Source of the DNA: Oryzias latipes
Taxonomy: Eukaryota > Chordata > Actinopteri > Beloniformes > Adrianichthyidae
DNA: 64,000 nucleotides
Assembly (NCBI RefSeq): GCF_002234675.1
Contig: NC_019881.2
Coordinates: forward strand, 15,423,825-15,487,824
Direction of reading: 5' to 3'
In this document: in pieces, positions 43,401-54,112 of the stretch
How positions within the stretch are numbered: the first letter of the stretch is position 1
Layout of the letters: every line of letters starts with the position of its first letter
The notes under the pieces: model-generated
Told to the model about the DNA's origin: nothing
Seen by the model: only the letters and a program-made list of their open reading frames with translations
Database searches by the model: none
Program-made: the position numbers and the translations under genes

Positions 43401-46400
43401 TTACAATTTAAAATCTTCCAAAACACGTTTTGTTAGTTTTCAATAGAACCCCACTGTAAAGGGCGTTGCTGTATTAACATGCTAATGCCAGTGATCTGTA
43501 GTTGTTTAGGTAAAATCTTTGAGGTAATTGTAGTTTTTGTTTCTGCCAGGTTGCCATGAAGCATCCATCAGCTGTGACTGCATGCAACTTGGACCTGGAG
43601 AACCTGATCACGGATTCTAACCGCAGCATTGCCACTCTGGCCATCACCACCTTGCTGAAGACGGGCAGTGAGAGCAGCGTGGACCGGCTCATGAAGCAGA
43701 TCTCCTCCTTTGTGTCGGAGATCTCTGACGAGTTCAAGGTGAGACGAGGATTGTTGTTGAATACACCAGCTAATGTGGCAGCAAGAAACAACTTGATTCA
43801 TAATGAAGTACAATCATTTAGTTTATATAAAAATAAAAAATAAATATTAGATATTGCAACTGTCGTGGGTGAAAATCCAAGACCTCAGTTAGCAAGAAGC
43901 AACTCTACTCAACCGTTTCTTCAGAATGTAGCCTGATATCCCTCCTTTCCCCACACCTATAGTTAAACCACCAACCTCACTAAAGACACCAACACAGCTT
44001 GATAAGCAAACAATAAAATAGTTGGCAAAGCTACACAAGAAGCCATCCTGTTTTAACATATCATTTTACAAAACTACTACTATAAGTAATAGTGCAAGGA
44101 GTGGAATGAAGAAAAACACAAACATTATTTAAGAAACACTCCAATAAAAAAATTTGTTTTTAACATGTTCTTGTGGCATTTTTCTGATTATTGAAGACAC
44201 TACAAAGACAATTAAGCTCAATATTGTATTTCCGAGTAATTCTTTATTAAAATAGTTGTGAATCGGGAGCAGATGATCAATTTAAGGAAGAGCGTGTTTG
44301 TGATGTAGAACATAAGATGGGTGGGCCACAAGCTCCCTGCTCCCCGTAAACAGAGAGCTGTTAGTAACGAGCAAGGGAAAGGGGGGGTTGCTCCGTGCCA
44401 AGAGTCCCAAATTTAGAGAGAGATGAGTTGAACTCCTGCTCTGTAGAAACTACGTCCTAGAAAACGACAGAGGCTTTTTAATTTGGATTAAAAATGGTAT
44501 ATAATCACAAGGAAAAGACCACTGAGAATTCTTTTAAAATAGATCAAAGATGATTGGTCCATCGGAGATGATTTAAGTGTGAACTGCTTGTTTTGCAGGT
44601 AGTTGTGGTTCAGGCCATCAGCGCTCTGTGTCAGAAGTATCCCAGGAAGCACAGCGTCATGATGAACTTCCTGTCCAACATGCTCAGAGATGACGTAAGT
44701 TGATGGTGTCTTCTGAGTTAAACTTGGTAGTTTCACAGATTTCCAACTTAAAGCTGCGACTGAGCATCTGTGTCCTCTGCTGCAGGGTGGCTTTGAGTAC
44801 AAGCGAGCCATTGTGGACTGCATCATCAGCATCATCGAGGAAAACCCAGAGAGCAAAGAGACCGGCTTGGCCCATCTGTGTGAGTTCATAGAGGACTGTG
44901 AGCACACAGTCCTCGCCACAAAGATCCTCCACCTGCTGGGCAAAGAGGGGCCGCGCACCCCGCAGCCCTCCAAGTACATCCGCTTCATTTTCAACCGAGT
45001 GGTGCTGGAGAGCGAGGCTGTTCGTGCAGGTGAGACAGAGGAAAGCAGATGGGAAAAGCCACAAAAGAGGATTCGAACTTTAAACCTTTCTCTCCTTCAC
45101 CCTTCAGCTGCTGTCAGCGCTTTGGCTAAGTTTGGAGCTCAGAATGATGACCTGCTGCCGAGCGTCCTGGTTCTCATGCAGAGGTGAGTGCTGGCCAATA
45201 GAAAAGTGTCTGTCCTTCCCTTTAATCATTTTATCCTGGTTTTATCAAATATTACAGCATCGTTAGACAATTGCTTAAGTGTTGTCTTGTCAGTATGCAT
45301 ACAAGTGAAAATAAGAGATTCTTCACAAAGAAACTCTGTCCTTTTGAGTCTTAGTCGTGTGGGTTTTGTGACATGCTCTACATTACAACGATGGACGGGC
45401 AGCAGCTTAAAGATGAGTCGAAACAGACAGTTACACCTACGCAAGCAGCCCAAAAATAGGGGCTAAGAGGCGGCTCTTGAGCTGCATGTGGCTCTCTGCC
45501 TTTTGTCATAGTTTCTATATACAGTACTTTCACATCCATAAGGCAAACGTAAAAGTCTTACATTTTCTCCAAAATGTACGGAGCCGCCCTAATGTGTTGT
45601 TGTGTGACTTCGATAAAGAGGACCTAGGAGAGAACAGCATGAGATCGGTACGGAGAGAGGTGATGACGTGAAAGGAGACGCCCCCCCCACACACACACAC
45701 ACACACACACATCAAGTGACAAAAAAGCCCCCTTAACACTGCGCGTAAACCCTGGTGAGGGCGCAAAGGAGAATTGACCGCATAGGATCACCGCTCAGTT
45801 AGGGTTGCAGGCCTGCAGTTCTAAAATACGGGGTCGCTCGGTTAGAATTGCGTCTGCGCGGTTGTAAGGTGGTTCGCTCACTCAGTTCCTGAACACACCC
45901 GCTCAGTTGTCTTTACGCCCTTTCACTTTATGGCAGAGATGAAACGCCATAGGCTTTTACCAGAACGACGGAGTACGTCTGTGAATAGTCTGCACTTTGG
46001 ATTCAAGAGGTTTGACACGGAGCAGAAGACGGCAAAATGCAAAAATACTACTGCCAACACAACAAACCCCTTTAATCCCTTAAGGAGGCTCCACAAAAAT
46101 GAAAGCACAGGATTACAAAAAAGATAAAAGTTGTTGAACAGCGGGGACACATTGAGACTTCTACTCTGAAACTTGAATTTGTTTTGCTGCACTAACATGG
46201 ATGCTTCTCATTTGTGACTGTTCAGTCAAAAGCCCCTTCAAAATAAAGTTGGAAATGTTTGAGAAAAACGGAACATTTATATTATTGTGAATCGAAATAA
46301 TTCATATGTTGATATAGGACTTTTTTTTTTTTCTTATCGGCCAGCGCTAGTCTGAGTGCTGCTGACCTCTAAAACAAAACGCTTTATATTTAAACTAAAA

Positions 46401-48975
46401 CGCTTTTGGAACGATTTCAAAGCCACTTTTGCTTTGATATTGTGTACTTATGGTTAATTTTAGGCAGGAAGTAATGTCATGACACTTTACCATGAATATG
46501 TGACTTTTATTTTCCTAAGCCCCGTTTTGGATGAAGCTGTTCATTTAGCTGCTCTGCTCTGGCAGGTGTATGATGGACAGTGACGATGAGGTGCGAGACA
46601 GAGCTACGTTCTACATGAATGTGCTGCAGCAGAAGCAGAAGGCCCTGAATGCAGCTTACATCTTTAATGGTACGGACACGTCGGGGTTTTCAGAATAAAA
46701 TCGCTTTCATATTCGCCGAGGGTTAAAAAAGTGTCGACATGTTTGTGCTGTCCAGGACTGTCCGTGTCCATTCCTGGGTTGGAGAAGTCCCTCCATCAGT
46801 ACACCCTGGAGCCTACAGAGAAACCGTTCGATATGAAGTCTGTGCCTCTAGCCACGACACCGATCACTGAACAGAAAACTGGTAAATCTCTTGCCCTTCC
46901 AGCTCTGGTGCAAAAAGTTATGAATCAAATGAAAAAAACAAACATTTTTGTCTTGCAGAAATTGCACCTGTTGCAACCAGCAAGCTGCCAGAAAAGCTGG
47001 CCCCATCACGCCAGGATATTTACCAGGGTAAGTCTAAAAACATCTTTAGAACTTATCCAAAAGTTTACAACATCATTGAATTCTGGGGGATTACATTTGT
47101 CTCTCTGCCCCGTATCGCCTCGCAGAACAACTTGCAGCAATCCCAGAGTTCCAGAGTCTGGGGCCACTCTTCAAGTCTTCTGACCCGGTGCAGCTAACGG
47201 AGGCTGAGACAGAATACGTGGTGCGCTGCATCAAACACACCTTCGCCAGACACATGGTGTTCCAGTTCGACTGCACAAACACTCTGAACGACCAGCTGCT
47301 GCAGAAGGTCAGACGCCAAATCCGCATTCTATTTGGATACACCTTTATGGGTTGGAACCCCAGGAGTCGGTGATTAGAAACTTTTTATTTTATTTTGTTA
47401 TTGTAGGTGGTCGTACAGATGGAGCCCTCAGAAGCTTATGAGGTCGAACACTACCTTCCCGCTCTCAGTTTGCCGTACAGCCAGCCGGGGTCCTGCTACA
47501 CTTTGATCCGCTTACCTGATGACGACCCCACTGCTGGTAGGAACTCTGGGGTTTCAACTGCTGCACATACATTGAGATGGGAAAGTATGTAACCGTTTCA
47601 TATCCTGCAGTGTCGTGTACGTTCAGCTGCACCATGAAGTACCTCGTCAGAGACTGTGACCCCAACACAGGAGAGCCCGACGATGACGGTTATGATGATG
47701 AATATGTGGTACGGAATAACACACACACACACAAAAATAAAAAAATCACAGCTGAGGTAAAAATGCTTAAAATATTTTTTGTTTGCTGTTCTTTTTTTTT
47801 TTTTGCTTTAGTTAGAGGATCTGGAGGTAACGGTTGCAGATCACATCCAGAAGGTTCTCAAACCAAACTTTGGAGCAGCATGGGAAGAAGTAGGAGATGA
47901 ATTTGAGAAGGAGGAGACGTTTGCCTTGGCTTCTGTGCGAACTCTTGATGGTGTGTCCTTTTTTTTAATGAAAATAAGCTTCCGTATTTTTCGGACTATA
48001 AGTCGCTCCAGCCAAAAAAAATACACAAGTTGCACTTTAGGCTGAAAAATGCAACACCGGATGTGATTTACGTGCCAAATTCGTCACTCTTGTCTTGTCC
48101 AAAATGTGTTCATAAACTTTAGATGCGTGTGGGAGGAGCTACAGTTGAATTTTTAGCTTCATCGCTACCTGGACGCTTTGACTGTATATCTCATTTACAA
48201 TGCATAGAAGAGACAGATGATGTTGACAAATGAGTTCATGAGTCTTTTTGCGAGAGGTTCACCATTTACTACAGGAGCTGCATCTGAATGACAGCCGCTT
48301 TCAACGCTGGTTCCGTCTCTGTGACCCAGTTTGATGTCTTGCTGTTTCACATTAAACAATATCTTAAAAGGTCCGGCAGAACGATCGGATTCTCAACTCT
48401 ACCCACTGCGCTTCTTCTTTGTTCCTGTCAGAAGCAAAAGCTACCCCTGCAGTGCCCTCTAGTGGTTTTTAGAAGGAAAATAAACACATGAGCCTCTTTA
48501 TTTTTTTTAAAAAGTCACCTGAGTATAAGTTGGCCAAATGATGCAATAAAAAATGCGGTTTCTACTCCGAAAAAAGCGATACTTATCTAAACACAAAGTG
48601 CAGTTTTATTTCCTCCATTTGTGTTGATCAAACTTTGCTGTTTCTGTTAAACAGAGGCTGTAAACAACATCATCAGTTTTCTGGGAATGCAGCCATGCGA
48701 GCGCTCAGACAAAGTTCCAGAAAACAAGAACTCTCATGTCCTGTTTCTTGCTGGTGAGTCGTTGGATTTCTCATCTGGTTATTTTTCTATAAGTATAATT
48801 TACATTCTGATTATTGTAATTTGATGGGTCCGCCTTTTCCTCAGGTGTGTTCCGTGGAGGCCATGATGTGCTCGTCCGGGCGCGTCTGGCGTTGGCCGAT
48901 GGCGTCACCATGCAGGTGACGGTTCGCAGCAGCGAGGAGACGGTTGTAGACGTGATCCTCGCTTCTGTGGGCTGA
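40466..48975 (+). CDS. copg2: Coatomer subunit gamma-2 (COPI coat)
   Basis: Gamma-COP is part of the COPI F-subcomplex that coats Golgi vesicles for retrograde transport and binds ARF1 and p24-type cargo tails. I resolved all 24 coding exons: 40466-40502, 41120-41172, 41259-41339, 41443-41514, 41618-41697, 41778-41853, 41994-42086, 42180-42266, 42641-42798, 42866-42999, 43134-43201, 43550-43738, 44599-44694, 44786-45029, 45108-45183, 46566-46669, 46756-46881, 46959-47027, 47126-47307, 47407-47536, 47611-47708, 47812-47950, 48655-48753, 48845-48975. They join in frame to 873 residues (human 871-874), from [13 protein letters not shown] to VILASVG. The N-terminal two thirds is the adaptin-type HEAT solenoid ([34 protein letters not shown]); the end is the appendage (ear) domain ([19 protein letters not shown]). 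Neighbouring mest favours copg2 over copg1. Confidence 0.96.
44141..44576 (+). repeat. Family A element, copy 9, in copg2 intron 12
   Basis: Contains TTTTTAACATGTTCTTGTGG near its start and AAAATAGATCAAAGATGATT near its end. The copy abuts the acceptor region of copg2 exon 13 (44599), leaving about 20 bp between element and exon. Confidence 0.75.
45690..45711 (+). repeat. (AC)n microsatellite after a C run
   Basis: About eleven AC units directly follow an 8-C run at 45681-45688 in copg2 intron 15. The surrounding 45455-46250 contains a GGCTCTTGAGCTGCATGTGG segment that looks like a transposon end but is not resolved. Confidence 0.85.
47980..48585. mobile_element. Fish-type MITE in copg2 intron 22
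   Basis: Starts CCGTATTTTTCGGACTATAA and ends in a diverged inverted copy (CTACTCCGAAAAAAGCG). I recognise the ATTTTTCGGACTATAAGTCGC end as a recurrent fish repeat. No coding capacity is evident, and the exact ends and target duplication are unclear. Confidence 0.6.
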
Positions 48976-49225
48976 ACTAACGTTTCCCGTCTGTGCTCAT
49001 CCCGTCTGCATCGACACTTCCAGTGACAGTGATTATGCTAAACCATCTGTACAACTTCAAATGTTTTATAATTTCTTGTACACATTTACCGCTTCTTTAA
49101 TTCTTCGAAACTTTTGTTTCTTTAAAATTTACCTGCACATGTCTAAGCTGCAATACACTTAAAACAAAAACTGGTTTGTGTTTTTAATCACTTCGAGACA
49201 TTTCTATTTTCTTTACAAAACTAAT

Positions 49226-49231
49226 TTTATT
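49226..49231 (-). promoter_or_regulatory. Candidate mest polyadenylation signal
   Basis: TTTATT on the + strand is AATAAA on the minus strand, 193 bases past the mest stop and inside the copg2 3' UTR. It gives a tail-to-tail overlap of roughly 200-250 bp between the two mRNAs. Confidence 0.5.
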
Positions 49232-49423
49232 TAAAGAAAGGATGGCATTTCATTGAGTCACTGACATCAAAAGAAATGTATAAAATGATCAAGTCATTCA
49301 GGAAGTGGCTGATTTTAGAACTAAACCACGGAGGAGATCGTCTTGTCTTATTGGTCACAAGTCACTCCTTCAGGAAATTCATGGGTCATTTCTGTGATTT
49401 TCTGCATCAGTTTTAGCATTCTT

Positions 49424-52400
49424 TCAGAAAGAGTGAATAAAATTAAAATATGCATTTAAGAATCTGGTGGGGTCTTCCAGCTGAAGGTAGTGGCTGATGT
49501 GTTCATCCAAAACCGTCACAGTTGACCTCTGAACTTCACGCCTGCAGGAAGAAACCGGTTTTCAAATTCAGTCATAATGCTAACTAGGGCTGCACGATAT
49601 GAGGAAAACTCGCGATATGCGATATTGGTGATTAATATCGCGATAACGATATAATTTGCGGTATGTAAAAATATAACCAAAAACAGAATTTACATTTCAC
49701 TTCAACAGTTTAAAAATTATACTCCAAATGACCCTTGTCGACGTAGGAGGCAAACATCAAACATAAAAGGGCTCCATCTGATTGATCAACAAGGTAAACG
49801 GGTCCTTCCGATTGGTTAAATGCATAAAGGGATTAATTTCATTTGTTCACTATTTCAGGCTGCCATGAGTTTTTTTTGCACATTTGAGGTAACCATTTAT
49901 TGCGATTTTCGCCGTCTTTTGCGGTATGCATATTGCACAGCTTGATGTTGCGATAACGATAAATTTGCGGTATATTGTGCAGGCCTAATGCTAACAGATC
50001 AGTTGGAGACAAAACTGGAAAGATTACAGATCTGCTGGCGTTTTTTCCCTAAATTTAGTCATGCAGGAAAGCAAAAATGAACACATTTTGATTTCTTTAA
50101 ATGTTAAAAAAAATCTCATTTCTGTTAGCAGCCCTAAAGACTTAATAGAAAATGAGTTAGAGGGTGTAAAATCCTCTTTCTGAGCAAGTCGCTTACTGGT
50201 ACAGCCGAATGAACTGGGGATGAGGGTTGACTGGGTCCAGAGGTCCGTAGATCATGTGCACTAAAAAAAAAAAAAAGATTTATCCTTTGGCAAGCATGAT
50301 TGTTATTTTTATTTGAAAAATAAGCCTAGACTAATTCATAAACTGTGGATTAAGTCATCTCCCAGCATGAGATCTGCTCCCCCAACCTGGGGGCCGGATC
50401 ACAGATGGACAAGGCGGCTGCTCCACACAGGGTAAGCAGCTTAGCATCAGCTGCTCTCTCTGGCTGAAGCTGCGGAGCTAATACACCTTCAGGAAGCGCT
50501 TGATTGGGATTTTAGGACATGCTAAAGTGTTAAATGTAGCTGTGAACTCACATGGGATGAATGTAGAAGTAAGCGCGCCCACCCATCGGTCTCTGTGCTT
50601 CAGCCTCTGGTTGATATACTGGAGAATGCTGAGGAGACGAGTGAGCAGAGTGACCCTAAAGGAAGTCTGGGACTTTATTTAGGCATCAAAACTACACACA
50701 CCTGTCCAGTACCAAGTTGCCGTCATTGTAGCGCAAACCCGTCCACATGTCCCAGAACTCAGCATCTGTGGGCTGTGTGTACGGCCCAAACACTTCTCCT
50801 ATCCTAGCACACAGAACAGCATTCATAAATCTCAAAGTGAATCATTTTTGGAGGGAAAACAAACAAAAAGGTTCTTCTCACCCCCTTTGGAAGATCATGA
50901 AGTTGGTGAGACGCATCAGAACTGGAGCCAGGAAGCTGGAGTCTTTGAGAATCTTTGGAGGACAGAACAAACATGTTAGAGTCAAAAAGCTCCATCATTT
51001 CCCATCCGAGGTCGAGAGGCAGGACGGAGAAGATGAAGGTGGCTCACCCTCTGGAGCAAACGGGGGTGATGTGTTTCTGGAAAAAGTCCTGAGAAGACAA
51101 AATATATAAAAAAACTGGTTCCAGATGAAAATTGTGTTTTTAACATGTTCTTTCTGATAGAGGAAAATGAAGCTTAGAATTGCGTTTCAAATCCTTATCC
51201 AGCAGACAAAAAAAATGAAGTTGAGGTGACGGGAAGGGGGAGTGGAGTTGTTCTGTGCCGACTGTCCCTTCCACAAAGCAGAGGTGAATTTCTGATTAAC
51301 TACTTCCATGTCAAAATAGATCAGAAGATGATCGGAGTGGGACTTAAATTAATGAATCCCAAAGGAGTGAAACACCTGCAGTCTGACCTCAATGCTCAGT
51401 TAACTGTTCATTTGGGTTTCTTTTCATGACCATCTGCCCTTAATGTAAAGACAATCTGAAAAACGTGATTATAATTAGATCTCATATTTCAGCAGATTGG
51501 CCATCTTTTAAAGTCCCTCTCCAACCTTCTTTTGATCTATTTTCAAAGCGTTCCCATTGGTCTTTTAATTCATTGGAATGGAGCAGAGCAGAGGGGCCTG
51601 TGGCCCAACTGTGGTACCCAACTCACAGCTACAGGGAGTTTTTTGTATGCGTTATGGAGTCATACATAAACAATTAAAAAAAGCATTTCCGTAACACTCT
51701 GAAATGCTTTTTTAAGCTTAATTTTCTTAATACATGTTCTCCATCATGTGAAAAATGCTACAATTGACACTGATTTCCAGCAGAGTGACCTTCAAAAGGT
51801 TTTAGATAAGTTTGCCTCAAATCTTTCCATTGAATAACAGGTTCGACATTCGGTTGTTTCCAATAACACAACAGAAGGAAAGTCAACTTTTAAACTGAAC
51901 AGTACCTCCGTTAGAAAGACAAAGACTGTTTAAGGTCAGGTGGCCGGTGCGATTGTGGTCACTCCTGCAGAGACCAACACCAACTGAGAGACTGGCGTTT
52001 GCTTGACGATGAAGTGCTGATCTGATGTAATTAGACGGTTACCTGTACAGCAGCTCCAGAGCGACAGTATCCCCGTAGTCATGGGAAACCAGATTCACAC
52101 GCTGATTGCCGAGGCCCAAATGGGCCACCAGGGCCTCCACTAAACTGGCCTGCTCAAAGATGGAGTACCTGTGGGGTCTCTGTGACATCACAAGAATGCA
52201 TGAGTGATGGAGCTCCAACCAGAGAAGCAGATAGGCTGCTCACCGGCTTGTCGCTGAAGCCAAAACCTAGGAAATCCAGGGCAATGACTCTGTGGAAGCG
52301 CTGAGCGAGGGGATCCCAAATCTGACGGAACAGAAGCAGATCAGCTTCAGAGCTCAGAATAAAGGGAGTCATTATTTCTAGGCACATGCTGCTGCGCATG

Positions 52401-52715
52401 CGCGGTGAGCACCTTGTTCCAATCATAGCTGGACGTGGGAAATCCATGGAGAAGAATCACAACATCTGAGCTTCCCAGAGCACCATAGGATTCTAGGAGG
52501 GACACGGTGAAGCAGACACGTCTGGGATGACAGACAAGCGTGTTTACCAGCGCCGGGTTACCTCTGTAGAAGATTCTGCTGCCTCGGAAGTGGAAGACCT
52601 GCCCGGCGTTGTGCCACTTCTGCAAGGCAGGTGAGAGCTGAGGGGGCGGGATGTGCAGGTAGACGGCCACCAGCGGGACGCAGATCAAACCCACATGGAT
52701 CCACCATTCTCTCAT
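49424..52715 (-). CDS. mest: Mesoderm-specific transcript homologue, alpha/beta hydrolase
   Basis: MEST is an ER-membrane-associated alpha/beta-hydrolase-fold protein tied to growth and adipocyte lipid storage; its substrate is not established. Exons, 5' to 3' on the minus strand: 52715-52562, 52492-52413, 52321-52244, 52179-52043, 51964-51906, 51088-51048, 50952-50882, 50803-50702, 50628-50552, 50260-50197, 49541-49424. They join in frame to 326 residues, the length of the shorter human form starting MREWW. Seen: N-terminal hydrophobic anchor ([17 protein letters not shown]), oxyanion motif [12 protein letters not shown], the nucleophile-elbow block SHDYGD with Asp, and a catalytic-His block DEHISHY near the end. 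The mammalian gene is imprinted; fish lack that imprinting. It is convergent with copg2, as in mammals. The last intron holds a hAT-like MITE, and the 51964/51088 intron holds two family A copies. Confidence 0.96.
49436..49441 (+). promoter_or_regulatory. copg2 polyadenylation signal (AATAAA) inside the mest coding exon
   Basis: The first canonical AATAAA after the copg2 stop (48975), followed within 30 bases by GGTGGGGTCTT. On the other strand the same bases are codons of the last mest exon (49541-49424), so the two transcripts must overlap. Confidence 0.65.
49585..49987. mobile_element. hAT-like MITE with perfect 8-bp target-site duplication
   Basis: Termini TAGGGCTGCACGATAT and ATATTGTGCAGGCCTA form inverted repeats. 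The flanks carry an identical 8-bp duplication ATGCTAAC at 49577-49584 and 49988-49995, as expected for hAT insertion. The inside is rich in GCGATATTG/GCGATAACGAT motifs. It lies in the last intron of mest. Confidence 0.88.
51120..51352 (+). repeat. Family A element, copy 10 (short), in a mest intron
   Basis: A short derivative with TGTGTTTTTAACATGTTCTT at its start and AAGATGATCGGAGTGGGACT at its end. It is in the same mest intron as copy 11 but in the opposite orientation. Confidence 0.7.
51508..51775 (-). repeat. Family A element, copy 11 (reverse orientation), in a mest intron
   Basis: Begins AAAGTCCCTCTCCAACCTTC, then TTTTCAAAGCGTTCCCATTG, the reverse complement of the family 3' end, and ends near the GAAAAATGCTACAATTG 5'-end remnant. 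Confidence 0.65.
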
Positions 52716-54112
52716 CGTGACCTCAGCGGTGGGGGGGTCTCATTCCCGCCTCTGACAGGTGGAAACACAGGTAAACGGAGAACTAACAGAGCTAAATCTT
52801 TAGTTTAATCAGTGCCACATGACTCCTAGTCTGAAGGTTTTCTGAAGCCTCGATACCGGTAAAGAACCACAACAAAAAACACAGAGCTGAAAAGTTAGCA
52901 GGAAACCACCACAACCAGTTTCCGGCCCCTAGAGACAGAGAAACCGCTGCACTTACTGAAATGACTCGCTGTGTCCTCAGCGGACCTTTACTCACTGCAG
53001 CGGCAAAGGAAATTCCTAAGAGGCTGAAAGGAACAAGGCTTTTCCGTCGAAGAGAAGTAAAATTATGAGGTCTAACTCTGTCGTTGTCTTCGAGTACGGT
53101 TTTCCAAGCAAATTTCCTTTAGCGTCGGAACGAGTCAATCAGGAAGAAGTGACATATCCTGTTAATAGATGATCTTTGAAGTGGCGAGAGAAGCACGAAG
53201 GAGACGTTTACTGCCACCTGCTGGTTTGGATGTGTTATAGCAGTTAGCCATAAGCTCATTGCTGAACAAAACGTTTTCAGTCAAAATTTTTCAAAATTAC
53301 TGTCATTTAATATTCGACCTTCATGTATGGAAACGTAAAAACAATAAAAAAAATCTAACATTGTATTTTTTTTTCAAATTTCTGTATAAAAGAATTATAA
53401 AAAAATAAAATGATCATTTATTAACATTTATTTAAAATATGACTGTTTGGAGGTCGTCACTGCATAAAACGTTGACCGTTTCTGTCAATGATCTGTAAAC
53501 GGGTATTTTGGTCCAGTCCTCAAACAAAAACAAAATTGTTTGGATGTAAATGATCAAATTCATAGGTATTGTTTTGGGTCATTCTCCTGTTGGAAGAGCC
53601 ATGACTTACCTTCCCGACGCTCCAGAAGGCATTGATGGTCAATATATTTTATTATGTTCTGCAAAATTCCAGTAGATTCCTGTGTCAGATGGGCATCTTA
53701 TTTGCTTTCAGTGCCTTTTTGCTCTTTGGTTTTCTCCCAAAAAGTCCATTGTGACCTAAACAATGGCAAGCGTTGTGATCTGACATCAATACCTTGACCT
53801 TGGAGTTCACCTTTGATGTCTTTGGAGGTTAAGGCTTTTTGGTAGATGGATAATACTTTATTCATCCACGTTAGGAGAAATATTTTGCCATGTACACATC
53901 ACACAGAAATCCACGCAATAAAACAGAAGAGTAATGCATAAAATACTTAAAATGCTTAGTTACCATTCATGTTATTCATCTCTTCAACTGTTTCTCCTGC
54001 AGCCACATCCAGGGAGTCGCAGTCGTCATAATTATCATAAACTTGTGAATAAAAGTTAAGCCGTAGTGTTAGTGGAAGAAAACATGGCCCTGCATTTAGG
54101 CTAAATACATAT
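52716..54112. other. mest promoter region and mest-atp2b1 intergenic DNA
   Basis: The stretch from 52716 to about 53150 is upstream of mest and should hold its promoter and 5' UTR; I see no distinct TATA box. Beyond that are AT-rich sequence and a Tc1-like relic (53490-53860). No supportable gene is present. Confidence 0.5.
53490..53860 (-). mobile_element. Degenerate Tc1-like transposase fragment, minus strand
   Basis: The minus strand near 53570-53610 reads SWLFQQENDPKQY, close to the conserved WVFQQDNDPKHT block holding a DDE catalytic Asp in Tc1 transposases. The neighbouring frame is interrupted, so this is an inactive relic between mest and atp2b1. Confidence 0.6.

Noticed and set aside
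45930-46127. 65-codon + strand frame in copg2 intron 15
   Set aside because: Lies in repeat-like sequence between two copg2 exons that join in frame; no domain recognised.
40466-48975. copg1 instead of copg2
   Set aside because: The two proteins are very similar, but the convergent mest gene and shared 3' ends match the COPG2 locus.
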